This document shows, in pieces, positions 46,100 through 57,190 of a stretch of 64,000 nt of DNA (positions are counted from its first letter, which is position 1; the number at the start of each line of letters is the position of its first letter). A program made the translations under genes and the position numbers. Source of the stretch: Guadua angustifolia (Eukaryota; Streptophyta; Magnoliopsida; Poales; Poaceae); assembly GCA_036346375.1 (NCBI GenBank), contig CM070508.1, forward strand, positions 25,054,852 through 25,118,851. Reading direction: 5' to 3'. The notes beneath the pieces were generated by a model that was not told the DNA's origin, searched no databases, and saw only the letters and a program-made list of their open reading frames with translations.

Positions 46100-46680
46100 C
46101 CCGCCAGGCGAGTAGGGCGTGATCGCCAGGCTGCTCACTAGGGGGCCACGTGGGCTCCTCGCCCGTGGCGGCGTGCTCACTCATTTGCCCGCCAGGCGCC
46201 GTCAGTCGCTCACCCGCGAGCAAGCGTGATCGCCAGTTGCTCGCCGAGGCCATGGGGCCGCTCACCCGAAAGGCGGCGTGATCGCTAGGTTGCTCGCCGA
46301 GGCCACGTGGGCCCTCGCCCGGCAGCGGCGTTTCGCCCATTGCCGCCAGCGTAACGCTGCCCTCGCCCGTGAGCACGGCGTGATCGCCTGTTTTCGCCGG
46401 GGCCCGTGGGCTCCTCGCCCGGCGGGTAGGCGTGCTCTCCCGTGCGGCGGCGTCCGCCGGCTACCGCCAGCGCCACACGACCGCTTCGCCAGCTAGTAGG
46501 CGTGATCGCAGTCGCCGCCGGGGCCACATGGGCTCCTCACCCGTGGCGGCGTGCTCGCCCATTGCGCCGCCAGACGCCACGCTGGCCGCCGCTGGCGAGA
46601 AGGGCGTGATCGCTAAGTTTTCGCCAGAGGCCACATGGGCTCCTTGCATTGCCGCCTTGGCGCATGGGCGAGCCACTTCT
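46100..46680 (+). repeat. GC-rich tandem array, ~105-120-bp unit
   Basis: Units are marked by GCGTGATCGC at about 46117, 46223, 46277, 46377, 46499 and 46604. They continue with GCCACGTGGGCTCCTCGCCC-like and GGCGGCGTGCTCGCCCATTG-like blocks. One unit is half length. Divergence is moderate. Many overlapping open frames on both strands result from composition and are not genes. Confidence 0.75.
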
Positions 46681-46864
46681 TGGGCCTGTCTCTTCTACGG
46701 CGAAGAGGGTACCCCGGTGCAAAGTACACCAACAGCAGTAGAAGGAATAAGGGTAGGAAGAAGTAGATTGCCACATCATGACTGCTGTCGGCACACCTCG
46801 GCAGCTAAGACCGATGCCATGGCAATTATTCAACTATTGCACAGGGGCTTGGAGGTGGGAACTT

Positions 46865-47112
46865 GTGGGGTCATGCTGTAGAAAGAAGAAGACTGGTGAC
46901 GCCGAAGTAGGGCAAGGCGACGGATCGATGGCACCAGTTGGGGAAAGACCGACACGCCGAAGTAGGGCAAACGATGAGACCAATGGCTGTGGGGTCATGC
47001 TGTAGAAAGCAGAAGACTGGTGACGCCGAAGTAGGGCAAGGCGACGGATCGATGGCACCAGTTGGGGAAAGACCGACACGCCGAAGTAGGGCAAACGATG
47101 AGACCAATGGCA
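46865..47112 (+). repeat. Near-identical 124-bp tandem duplication
   Basis: GTGGGGTCATGCTGTAGAAA starts at 46865 and again at 46989. The two 124-bp units differ at very few bases (for example GAAGAAGAC versus GCAGAAGAC), so the duplication is young. Confidence 0.92.
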
Positions 47113-48267
47113 CCGTGGGACAAATGATGGAGGCAATGGTGATGAGATTGATAGCGTTGCATGGGAGAAGTGACAGGGCAAGTGGCATCGATTGGGGGAG
47201 AGTGACACAGCGGTGGCAATAAGGCAACCAATGGCCACTGATTTGGGGGAGAGCAATGTAGCGGCGATGGCAAGGCAACTGACGTCTATCGACTTGGGGA
47301 GAAAGTGACATAGCGGTGACAGTGAGGCAACCGATGACCACCAATCTGGGGAAGAGCAACGGGGCGGCAGCGCTAGTAGGGGAGGTGATGGGGCAGTGGA
47401 AGTGAGGTAGGCGATGTGGTGGCACCCAAGTCGGAGGCACTGGAAGCATGGGAAGAGACAATGGTGGTGGATGAGGATGGATCAGGGAAAAGGTAGGCTA
47501 GGGATAAGATGAGGGGGCGGCTAGGGTTCAGCCAGCCATGGGCCAAAATAAAGGCTAGCCCAATGGGCAAAAAATGGCCCAATAGAAAAAAGGAATAAAA
47601 TAAAATAAATCGAGGCAATAAGATAATAATCATAATAGGGATATTAAAAATTTTAATAGGATAAAAGGAAGACAAATGCAAATAGATAAATAAATAATAA
47701 AATAAATAGTACTAACAACAACCACTATAATTAAAATAGGAAACAATATGACAAATCGAGTAAATACGTGACTTGAAATTGTAATGTTCGATATAAAGTG
47801 AACTAAGCCATGTTAATACATAACACTCACCATAATTAAGAGAAAAGTCAGGCTTCGCAAAACACGTAATAAATCAACAACAATTTGAATTATAGTATCC
47901 CAAAAATTTAAGAAAACAAGTTAAATCAAGCAGGAGACCTTTGGAATCCAAGTGAGGACGAGTATTTCAACCCAATTTTAGGCAAGCATTTCTTGATCAT
48001 ATTTGGAATAATTTCAATTAAATGTATTCTCGTATACGTATTATCACCTGATGCATTAGAAAACTCTTTTCCTTAAAAATTTATAATCCAAAAATCGAGA
48101 TGGATGGAAATTGATTGTTGGATTGACATATGATTGGATCTCTTTGGGAGATCTGGGATAGTCTGTACAATTATAGAGAATTAACACACATAATATAATT
48201 GAGGTGAGTAGATGGTGCCGATGAGAAGGTGGTAAGTCAGTGGGGCACTCTACATAAACTAGAATAT
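47113..48267. other. LTR-derived debris, mostly AT-rich
   Basis: The part 47460-47600 shows CTAGGGTTCAGCC and GGCCCAATAG-type sequence and 47600-48267 is AT-rich. In composition and order (read on the minus strand) this resembles a gypsy LTR start. Simple imperfect AATAAAATAAAT runs occur at 47590-47710. Exact limits cannot be given. Confidence 0.4.
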
Positions 48268-48360
48268 AAGGTTGTGAAATCATGTGCTGAAAAATTGGCT
48301 GAGTAATGAAATTGACATTGCAAAGTGGTTGTGATTATGGCATGTGTGGTGCTTGTGCAT

Positions 48361-48580
48361 ATGCTGGTGATAGCATGATGATGGTTTTGCTTGATGCAAC
48401 ACGCTCGTGTGAGTGGTTGCATGGATTGACTTTGAGTTAAGTCATGGACTTGTGCTCGAATTTGTTTGATATGCTAGTGATAGCATGATGATGGTTTTGC
48501 TTGATGTAACGCACTCGTGTGAGTGGTTGCATGGATTGACTTTGAGTCAAGTCGTGGGCTTGTGCTCGGATGCGTTTCTT
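48361..48580 (+). repeat. Two 110-bp tandem units in the solo LTR U3 region
   Basis: The blocks starting ATGCTGGTGATAGCATGATG (48361) and ATGCTAGTGATAGCATGATG (48471) are about 90% alike over 110 bp. They lie upstream of the TATA box, where LTR enhancers usually sit. Confidence 0.85.
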
Positions 48581-49264
48581 GTTTATTCATGTGCAGGTGT
48601 TGCTCGAGGGTGAACGTGGTCGATGACGGGACCGGAACTAGGTTCATGGAGGAACTGAGGTTTGGGACTAGGTTCAGGGAGGAATCGAGGTCTTGGTGGT
48701 CAAGGATGTCATGCAGGACGTTCGGGCTAGAGAACATGCACATGGAGGCTGGTTAATCATGTATTTACAGCATGTGGGATGTACATGCATGCAAGAGTTG
48801 TTTTTGGCCATGTTGGGCCAGGTTGAGATGTATACGAACTCTTTCCATGTGGGAAGTGGAGTTGTATTCAATCTCGTTATGTTTGCTCTGTATAAATAGG
48901 GGGAGGTGTCTCCTGTTTATGTAGAGAGCTAGGTTTTAGGGTTTATACTCTTTTGTGTTGGAGTACTATATCCAGATAAATAAAATCCTTCTTGCAAATC
49001 TGAGCATCCTGTGCATCGCGGCGTGAAGAAGAAAATCCTTGCAACTAGAAGTTTTTAGCGCTTGATCTTTGTTCTATTGCAGCGTAGTTGAAGCGAGCAA
49101 AGGAGCAGGCAACTAGAAGAATTTGAAGAGCTCTCAGCACCTTGAGTTGTTTTTTTAGTCTAGCGTAGATTGGAGCATCGACTGAAGGTTTATCTGTCGC
49201 AGCAGTCACGAAGTTCATCACGGAGATTGGTTTCTTGCAAAGGTATCATTTTGCGAAGGTAATA

Positions 49265-49860
49265 CCTCAAGATCTATAGATTCGATCGAATTGATTCTTT
49301 TTGGGTTAACTTCAGAATTGAATCTAGTTTCTACAGTTAAAATTTCACATCAATCCAATGGTGGGATCTTTGGGAATTACTATTTTTGTGAACTAATTGC
49401 CAGACTATTCGCCTGGTCGCCCGACTGCTCGCATGGTCGCCCAGATTCAGTCATCTTGCAAAGAAAATAACTTTAGATCCGTAGATCTGATTGAACTGAT
49501 TCTTATTGCTTTAGCTTCACAATTGAGTCTAGTTTTTACAGTTAAAATTTCACATCTATCTAATGGTTGGATTTTCTGGAATTACTATTTTAGTGAACAT
49601 GTATCAGTTTGCTCGCCCAAACTGCTCGCCTGGTCGCCCGACTGCTCGCCTGGTCGCCCAAACTACTCTAGGTCTACTGGTCACCCAACTGGTCTACTGG
49701 TCGTCCAGACTGGTCTACTGGTCGCCCGATTAGTCTACTGGTCATCCAGACTGGTCTGTTGGTCTCCCAACTATGTAAACTGGTCTCCCAACTACGTAAA
49801 CTGGTCTCCCGGCTGCGTGAACTGGTCTCCAAGCAATTTGAGTTTAAATTGGGGTGTGTT
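49265..49860 (+). repeat. ~205-bp duplication followed by a CTGGTC minisatellite
   Basis: The block ATTGATTCTT ... TACAGTTAAAATTTCACATC occurs at about 49287-49360 and again at about 49495-49555. After each lies a GCCTGGTCGCCCGACTGCTC run. From 49620 to 49835 the motif CTGGTCNNCCNNACTGGTCT repeats about ten times with a 21-27-bp spacing. Confidence 0.8.
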
Positions 49861-49954
49861 AGAAAAATAAAGTCTAAAAATTTGATTTTAGCTTCCGCAC
49901 AATTATTCACCCCCCTCTGATTGCTACATTAGTATATTTCGATCCTACAAAGGT

Positions 49955-51062
49955 TAACCTACTACACTCGGGAAATGGGTTGTATATTGTCATATCAACT
50001 GTAGTGTGTAGAAACGACTAGAAAATATTATCCTATGAAGGTGTTACAATCTTCACATTGGGTATGAGTAGATAACTAAAAGTGAGAACCCGAGTAGGCT
50101 GGAAAGCCTAGCGAGACCATGAATTGGAATTTAGATGTGGGCTAACTATTCTGGGGTACTATATTTAAACGCCATGAGATGAATATCATTATTATATGGA
50201 AGGCATGATACAATTGGTATGTTGCGAGCAGGCGAGGAACGGTTGAGGACACAATGACTCGTTAGAAACCAGGGATGGGGATCTAATACCTGAGTAGTGA
50301 TAAATGTTCTTTTGTTTCAAAAAATTTCGGGGTCACTAATGGTAAAGTGGTACAAACATACGTAATGTCAAAATCATGAATTCATGCCTGTCTCCCGGAT
50401 TAAAGGATATAGAAGCTAAGTCTGTCTCATTTATGAGTGCTAGTAGAACTTTCTAATCTAAAAATTGACAACACAACTTTTTTTAATAAAAACCCTACTT
50501 TTAGAAAAAAAAGGATGTGAGAAAAGTATGGGAATGTTTCGTATCATGCATTTTTGTTATTAATGGTTGCTGAGTACTCTTTGTACTCACTCATGCTTAA
50601 CTCCCCATTTACTTAGAAAATCGAACCGATGATCATGTGTCCGCTGGGACATGGATCCCTGTGGATATGCCTACGAGGCATGTGGTGAGTATCACTCATA
50701 GGTTCAGGGTTATAAGGAGGACTGCTTGGAGGACTAAGTGGAGTAGTGGACCATATGGCAGCTTCAATCGATCCACGGGGTATTTTGTATTTATGTATAT
50801 AAACTTTTGTTGTACTTGGGATATTATGTAAAGTTAATTGTGTACTGGACTTTAGCCTTGTGTGGCAATGGTTGTAATATGTTTCCATTTAGTCTCTAAT
50901 TATTGTTCTGCTGCAACATTCTGAATATGCATGGTGTATTAACTGATAAAATTTTGAGGGTTCCTGATATTTTGTTAGCTAGCATGTTGAGATTAGTGTA
51001 ATTATGTTAAAGTGATGGCCGTGTCACTGTCATTGCCCTAGTATAATTATGTGGGTCACCAC
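49955..51062 (+). mobile_element. 3' part of a gypsy-type LTR, fragment
   Basis: The sequence contains CTGAGTACTCTTTGTACTCA (50568-50588), a block typical near the 3' part of long grass gypsy LTRs. It is followed by CCGCTGGGACATGG, a GTTGTACTTGG stretch and an apparent end GTGGGTCACCACA at about 51050-51063. It is the right flank of the solo LTR at 48273-49949, so that LTR inserted into it. A 5-bp duplication could not be confirmed. Confidence 0.55.
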
Positions 51063-51063
51063 A

Positions 51064-51640
51064 CTTTCGTGATGGCCTATGTCTATACGAGGAGACATCC
51101 TTTCGATGCAAACATACCCAAGAGATTTCCTCCTTATTCCTGAGCATTGTGCTACCTGGTTTCTCTATCCCTTCATCTGTGTGTGCTGGTGCAGGGCGAG
51201 CAGTGCTCCGAAACCATTCCCTCTCTTGGTCCTACGCAGTAAGGGGCAAATTGGGGGTTTTTGGAAAGCACTTCGTCCGATTGCTTACTGCTTCCTACTA
51301 TGTCTTCGTCTGCAACGCGACCCGACTCTGCATCAACTTTCGCTGGAGCGTTTATTCTGTAAGGCGCATTTGAACATCCTTTGATTAAATCCTTTTAGGA
51401 ACACTTAGCAGTAGCAATATTATTTATATGTGCTAGTAGCATTTCTGCTCTTGTTAGCACAGATATATGAAATAGGTGTATTTGAGTACATCATTATGCT
51501 ACAGTCTGTAGTTCCTAATATACCTACTATATATGTTGCGACTATAATGAAATCTAATTTAGGAATTAAAATAATCACAAAAACGCTTCTACTTCTAACA
51601 ATTTAAAAACCTGATAGGCATTTTGTGATGATTGGTTTTA
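51064..51640. other. Intergenic stretch, no gene recognised
   Basis: Frames at 51079-51384 (+) have no recognisable domain. No further structure was seen. Confidence 0.35.
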
Positions 51641-51654
51641 CCGAGGCTATGAAA

Positions 51655-52180
51655 CTGGAGAAGTTCACTAGTGTGAACTTTAAGTGATGGCATACAAGGA
51701 TCCAACTATGGCTCTCAACTATGAATGTATGGCAGTATTACTTAGTCCTGAGGTTGGACCCCTTTCTGTTGAAATAGAAAGAGTTCGAGATGGCTACGAT
51801 AGTTTTTGTCGACTGCATAATGAGCTTATTGTCTGACCAACTATGTGATGTGTGTATATGCACATTAAAAAATACTGTAGAACTATGGGAGGCACTCAAA
51901 CATATGTCCACTACCTTAGATGTTGGACATGAGCTATATGTTATGGAGAAATATCATGAACTACAACTCATTTTGGAGGAACTTGCGCACCTCCGTTGTT
52001 AGCTGCCTGACAAATTTGTGGTGGGGGCGTTATTGTCAGATTACCTCCATCTTAGAGAAATTTTGCCTCGTCTCTAAAACATAAGAGGCAAAACATTTCT
52101 GTTAAGGATCTAGTTGTTGGTCTTGACGATGAAGAGAAGGTTCGGACAAAAGATACTATACTGAAAATGCAAGAGGAATA
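51655..52180 (+). pseudogene. Ty1-copia gag (UBN2-type) fragment
   Basis: Overlapping frames give KFTSVNFK.W, RIQLWLSTMNVWQYY, then IVFVDCIMSLLSDQLCDVCI, NTVELWEALKHMSTTLDVGH, ELYVMEKYHELQLILEELAH and LPDKFVVGALL. The order NFxRW - LWL - LCDV - ELWxAL - LYxMExxH - LPDKFVxG is that of copia gag in plants. A segment between MEKYHEL and QLILEEL is missing compared with the usual order, and stops follow. No zinc knuckle, integrase or RT follows, so this is an isolated fragment. Confidence 0.8.
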
Positions 52181-52227
52181 GCCTAGGTTAATGTTATGCA
52201 CCACGCAGGGGAAGGCTAACATCATGC

Positions 52228-52735
52228 GCTCTCTCACACACGTCTCACACACACAAATATCGTTGACAATCGTCGTGCAAACATACATCAATTTACAGTT
52301 TTTGCTCCCTACTGTACCTTGCATATCCGTGTCGGGCTAAAGTTTATTTTGGCCTTCTCCACAAGTATCCTTATTCCGCACAATCCGTTTAGGAGTGAAT
52401 AACTCACAAGAGATAGTTTGTCAAGTAATCATCCACGAATAGCAGGGAAGTTTCCCTGTTGTTTCTCAGGTTCCAGATCACGCCGACGGCTATCTGCAGT
52501 AGTGTCAACTGACGGTGCGTGACCCCTTGAGCATTGATCCACGGAACGTTCTAGAACATAGTGGTCCAGAAAACGACAGGGAGGAACACATGTTCTCTTC
52601 TCTGATGGACGGAGGACGCTTGTCCACAAGATGGTATTCCACGTGTGCGAATTTTTACTCGCCACCGGCTTTTCGCTTGCAGTGCCCTGTCAACGACAAA
52701 TGACAGGTGCAAATCATGACAACTTAGCCAATAGC
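52228..52735 (+). repeat. Duplicated segment, copy B (partner at 36719-37190)
   Basis: Colinear with copy A over its whole length. It carries an extra stretch, about 52388-52437 (GTTTAGGAGTGAATAACTCA and following), bounded by ATCC on both sides. Its left edge adjoins the copia gag fragment. Confidence 0.85.
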
Positions 52736-53475
52736 CACTGTGTACTGTTTTACTAATCTTAAAGCCGAAGGAATCGTTGATGGGAGATTCACGTCATCGT
52801 TTTTACGGAAAGGTCCGCGTGGATTCTGAAATTGCTTCAAGGTTCAGAATCCCACACCCTTTTGCAAAATAAATAAATAAAATAAAATAAAATATCATAG
52901 TTCTGAACATTTTTCTCATGCCTTGGATCCCTATTTTTATGAAAATACCCATAAATTTCCTGAGCCTTCATGTCACCTTTTTCTGAAAATACACATAAAT
53001 TTTCTAACAGGCTTCTCTCGTTAAATCAGTTGACAACAGACATTATGTCGCTAATTCCCTGTGGTCAACTGAATTAGCGACATAGTATTAATTTTGTAAT
53101 TTTTTTGGCTGCATATTTTTTTATACAATTATTAAAAAATGAGTTTTTTTTTAAATCGACAATACAAAGGCCTGATGCATGGGTTATAATCAATGGATCG
53201 GAGCTCAATCGCAGCAATTTGAGTTGAAGAAAACTAGGGATCGCAGCAACTAAAAAAACGATGGTTGATCTCTCCTCGGTTGCGCCCTCCTCCTCTCATG
53301 TCCATGCTCTTATTTTCAAGGCTACATGTGTATGGAGAGCGAAAATGTCATGTATAGTGAAATACTAGGTTGGATTGCGCGCGATGCCGCGCCGTGAGGG
53401 AAAAATCTGGTTGAGTGCAGCGATGCAGCAAGGTACATGAGGAAAAATCTGGCTGTTTTTTTAAAAAACTGTGTT
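52736..53475. other. Non-genic stretch with one perfect stem-loop
   Basis: An A-rich AAATAAATAAAATAAAAT run lies at about 52868-52893. TATGTCGCTAATTC (53044-53057) and GAATTAGCGACATA (53071-53084) form a perfect 14-bp inverted repeat with a 13-base loop. No gene is recognised. Confidence 0.55.
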
Positions 53476-53830
53476 GCGGGACCTAAACGCCATTTCGAAT
53501 TTTTTCGGGTCCAATCTACAAAAAAAATCGGCGAAAGGACCTAAACGTGATTTCCAATTCAGCTATAAACCGTGTGCAGGGACCTGGACGCAATCGATAT
53601 TTCTCGGGGCTATTTTACCTAAAAATTTGAATTTTTCAGTCAATCTACAAAAAAATCGTGAAAAGGACCTAAACGCGATTTCCAATTCAGCTATAAACCG
53701 TGTGCAGGGACCTGGACGTAATTTCAATATTTCTCGTGGCTATTTTACCTAAAAACGGCCGGAAGGACCTAAACGCGATTTTCAATTTTTCCAAAAGGAC
53801 CCAAACGCAATTTTTGAATTTTCTGAGGTC
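53476..53830 (+). repeat. ~130-bp tandem repeats (GGACCTAAACGCGATTT type)
   Basis: AAAGGACCTAAACGNGATTT followed by CCAATTCAGCTATAAACCGT, GTGCAGGGACCTGGACG and ATTTCTCGNGGCTATTTTAC occurs in two near-complete units (about 53535-53645 and 53662-53770). Partial units lie on both sides. Confidence 0.8.
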
Positions 53831-54185
53831 CTCCCCGGGGGCGACACGTGGACCCCTTGGGAGGCCGGCAATCCCATGGGCTTTAGGTTGGACAGTTACT
53901 TTAGTGACATTTTGGAAAAGTGTTATAGATGAAACACAAGTCATTATTAAAAACACAAAAACTACGATGATTCTGCAACTTCATTAAAAACTATGTAATT
54001 GTGGCAATGCCAACAAGAATCGTTGTTGATAAATTTGGCGGATTTTCAAATTTTAGCTCACTTCTGCTAGTGTCAAAGAAATATAAATCTTGTGCATTTT
54101 CACTTACATCCTTCTTTGGCCAATATCCCCATTCCACACGACCACACCTATACTGGTCACCCAAACCCTCTATTATACCCTCTAC

Positions 54186-56023
54186 CTGAGTTCAAATTTT
54201 CGTTTGCATGAGAAAAACCGGACCAAGCCGAAATCCGAAATTTTGGCCGAAATTCGGTAATTTCGGCCGGAGGAGATTCAAAATGTAAAATTCAAAATTC
54301 AAATCCGGTTTGATTTCCACCGAAATTTCCGAATTTCGCCGAAAATACCCGAAATTTCGGTCAAAATGAACTGACTGAAAATTAGTCCAAACGATGTTGA
54401 AAAATTTTGAAAATTTTTTTGTAGGTTCCTCGCACATTAGAGATGTTCTCATATAATTTTCAGGTGATTATAAGTTCTGTAGATTTTTAAAAAATTCAAA
54501 CATTGGTACTGTACCGATGAAACGTTGATCGGCAAGTTTGAATCGGATGAAAAATAGTACAAACGACGTTAGAACATTTTGAAATTTTTTATTGAGATTA
54601 CTAACATATTTATGATATTTTTTTAAAAATTTCAGATGATGATCAAATGTGAGGAATTTTAAAAAAATCAAACATTGGTACTGTCTTGGTAAAGCGCTGA
54701 GCGGCAAGTTTCATCCGAATGAAAATTACAACAAACGAGGTTATAAAATGTTGAAAATTTTTATGGATGGTCCTGACACAACCATAATATTCTCATAAAA
54801 TTTTCATATGATTATCAGGTGTCATTAAATTTTAAAAATTCCAACAGTGGTACTATCCTGTTAAAAGGCCGATGATCAATAATAGATTTACTTTAGCAAT
54901 AAAAAAGGTTTAAATTTTTCAAAAATTTTACATAAGAGTGAAAAGGAAAATTTTAATATCTCATAAAAATTTTGAATCATGATCACGCTCCAGAAAATTT
55001 ATAAAATTCGTAGAAGGCACAGTGCCATTTATGTTCTTTCTCTGTTTAATTTTTGAAATATAATACAACAAATTAAGTTCAATGTCAGAATTAAATGAAA
55101 ATATTATTTAATAATTTCAATCTGAAAATTTTATATTATCTTTACCAGAAATAAATGCATCAAAATTAAAAATATCAGAAATTAATAAATTAATTTAAGA
55201 CATTTAAAAATTCAGAAACAGAGAGAATTGAAAACTAGTACTTTGAATGTCAGAATTGTTATAAATTCCTGGAGAAGTATTTTGAGTTGAAAATTTTACA
55301 TAAGAATACTTAGCTCAAATAAATTTTAAAAACAAAATTTCAAAAAGTTATAAAAATATTTGAATTGCCTGATAAATCCTTAGCTCAAATGAATTGATTT
55401 TTGAAATATAATACAACAAATTAAGTTTAGTGCTTACTGCATTGATAGATTTTATTGAGCAAACCAAGAAATTTGAAATTTTTTGAAAATTTTATAGAAT
55501 GGTACTGAGGAAGTTATTAATCTTTCATAAAAATTTTAGATGATGATCACATTCGAGAAAATTTAGAAAAATTTAACAAGTTTACTGTCCCAATTATGTC
55601 CATTCTGTTTTTTATTTTTTGAAGATAACAAATGATGTTAAATTATTTTGAAATTTTTTTTCTATGATCCCAAACAACAAGGTATGGTACCATAAATTTT
55701 TCATATGATTATCAGGCTTAAAATCTGACAGTGTTTCTGCCTAAATTTTAAAAAATCTCAAAAAATTAGTTTTTCATCAAATTTTCATGTAACAAGACTT
55801 TGTTAAGGGTTATTGGATCCATTCCGTTCAAATCCGGCCAAAACATTTGAAAATCCGGATTAAAAACCCGAAATTTCGGCGAAATTTGCCTGAATTTCGC
55901 CGAAATTTTCGAAATTACTGTAGCAGTTACTGTAGTAAAAACAATTTTTTTAGATTTTAAATTCGACAGGTATATCCAAATTCGAGAGGGCCGAAAAGCG
56001 AAATTTCGGCGATTTTTTTATCC
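54186..56023. mobile_element. Large non-coding hAT-like element, copy 3 (~1.84 kb)
   Basis: Homologous to 37441-38932 through most of its length, including subterminal CCGAAATTTCGG-type motifs and the ~170-bp units. The flanks share TACCCTCTAC (54176-54185 and 56024-56033), so the exact 8-bp duplication is ambiguous. Termini (CCTGAGTTC, TATCCT) are eroded. It is longer than copy 2 because of a 348-bp extra segment at about 55081-55428. Confidence 0.8.
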
Positions 56024-56389
56024 TACCCTCTACTACCAATGCCATCCTCCCCTTCACCGTTTTCTCTCTCCTGTTCCTAGTTTCTACCATTTGGCACCTA
56101 GCGCAACAACCTACGGGCTTCTACAATGCGCCAGTGCACTCCGTCCTAGTCTGCAGCTTTCTTGCAGCTTTCTTCCTTCTATTCCCGAGTATTCTCTACT
56201 CTTCACAGACCATACACAACTAACACCGGAAATTTTTTTATTTTATACAAAAAATTAGTCGTATTTACAGAAATATACAACAATCTCGCGTATTTACCGA
56301 AATCTCCACCGATTTCGCAATCTGAAAACGCGAAACCTCAATTCGCAGTTTGAAAACCCGAAATCTCGAAATCCGGTATTCGCAAATTC

Positions 56390-57190
56390 AAAACGCGAAA
56401 TTGAGGTGCCACGTCAGATTTCGCAAAGTGAGGATGCGAAATTGGGTTGGCCACGTCAGCATGCTGATTTCGTCGAATTTTTTGCACGCTCTTCTGGCCG
56501 AAATTGAAAACTTGTAGAATTCCGCGGATCCACAGCGCGGATTAATTTTTTAAAATTTTTCCAGCGATTTTCCGCGGATCCAGTGCGTGGAATATTTTTT
56601 TATTATTTTTCCCCAGCAAATTCCGCGGATCCACAGCGCGGAATAATTTTTTAATTTTTTTTTAATATTCCACATCACTCGTCCGCGGATTAATTTATTT
56701 TTTAATTTTTTTAAATTTTTTTAATATTCCCACAGATCGGTACCGCGGAATAATAATTTTTTATTTTTTTATTTCTCCGCAGATCAGCACAGCGGAATAT
56801 TTTCTGGTTTTTTTTACGACGCCTTTTTTTTTTTTGCGGAAAGGTGGCTGGGACGAAGGGAAATTATTGCAGCACAGGGAAACATGTACTATCCAAACAT
56901 GTACGAGAGCTTGGTTGATCCTTTTTCTCTAACTGCATGTCACGTTGCTATTTCCCTCATATAAACTTACCTTTTATGTTTCTAACCGCTTTTCCTACAT
57001 TTCGTGCCGATCCTACTAGCCGTAAATAACATTGCACATCGATTCACATTGATCGAAAAAATTCTCTACCGAGTGGATCCGCAGAATATTAAAAAAAAAT
57101 TTAAAAAATTATTCCGCGTTGTGGATCCGCGGAGAAGAGCAAAAAATTCGATTTCGTCAGCAATCTTTCGTCAGCAATCTGAGTTATAGG
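56390..57190. repeat. Inverted repeat region with CCGCGGATCCACAGCGCGG units
   Basis: On the + strand ATTCCGCGGATCCACAGCGC recurs at about 56519, 56567 (diverged) and 56621, with weaker copies to 56760. At 57070-57140 the same motif appears in reverse complement. The outer sequences also match in inverted order: GCTGATTTCGTCGAATTTTT at 56464 and, on the minus strand, GCTGACGAAATCGAATTTTT near 57160. This looks like a small element with long inverted ends, possibly Mutator-like. Its target duplication was not resolved. Confidence 0.55.

Larger units (their letters stand above)
48273..49949 (+). mobile_element. Solo LTR, 1677 bp, probably Ty1-copia type
   Basis: It begins TGTGAAATCATG and ends GATCCTACA. 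AAGGT is repeated at 48268-48272 and 49950-49954. It holds a TATAAATAGG box at 48891-48900 and AATAAA at 48978-48983, as expected for an LTR promoter and polyadenylation site in + orientation. The end (ATTATTCACCCCC, CTACATTAG, CGATCCTACA) resembles copia LTR ends in grasses. It contains several internal tandem repeats. Confidence 0.88.

Noticed and set aside
46285..47461. Overlapping proline- and arginine-rich frames in the GC-rich array and its flank
   Set aside because: They are repeats in several frames, without domains or splice context, inside LTR debris.
51064..51384. Possible coding segment after the LTR fragment
   Set aside because: Two overlapping frames without domains. The next recognised coding sequence (copia gag) lies 270 bp further on and is not continuous with it.
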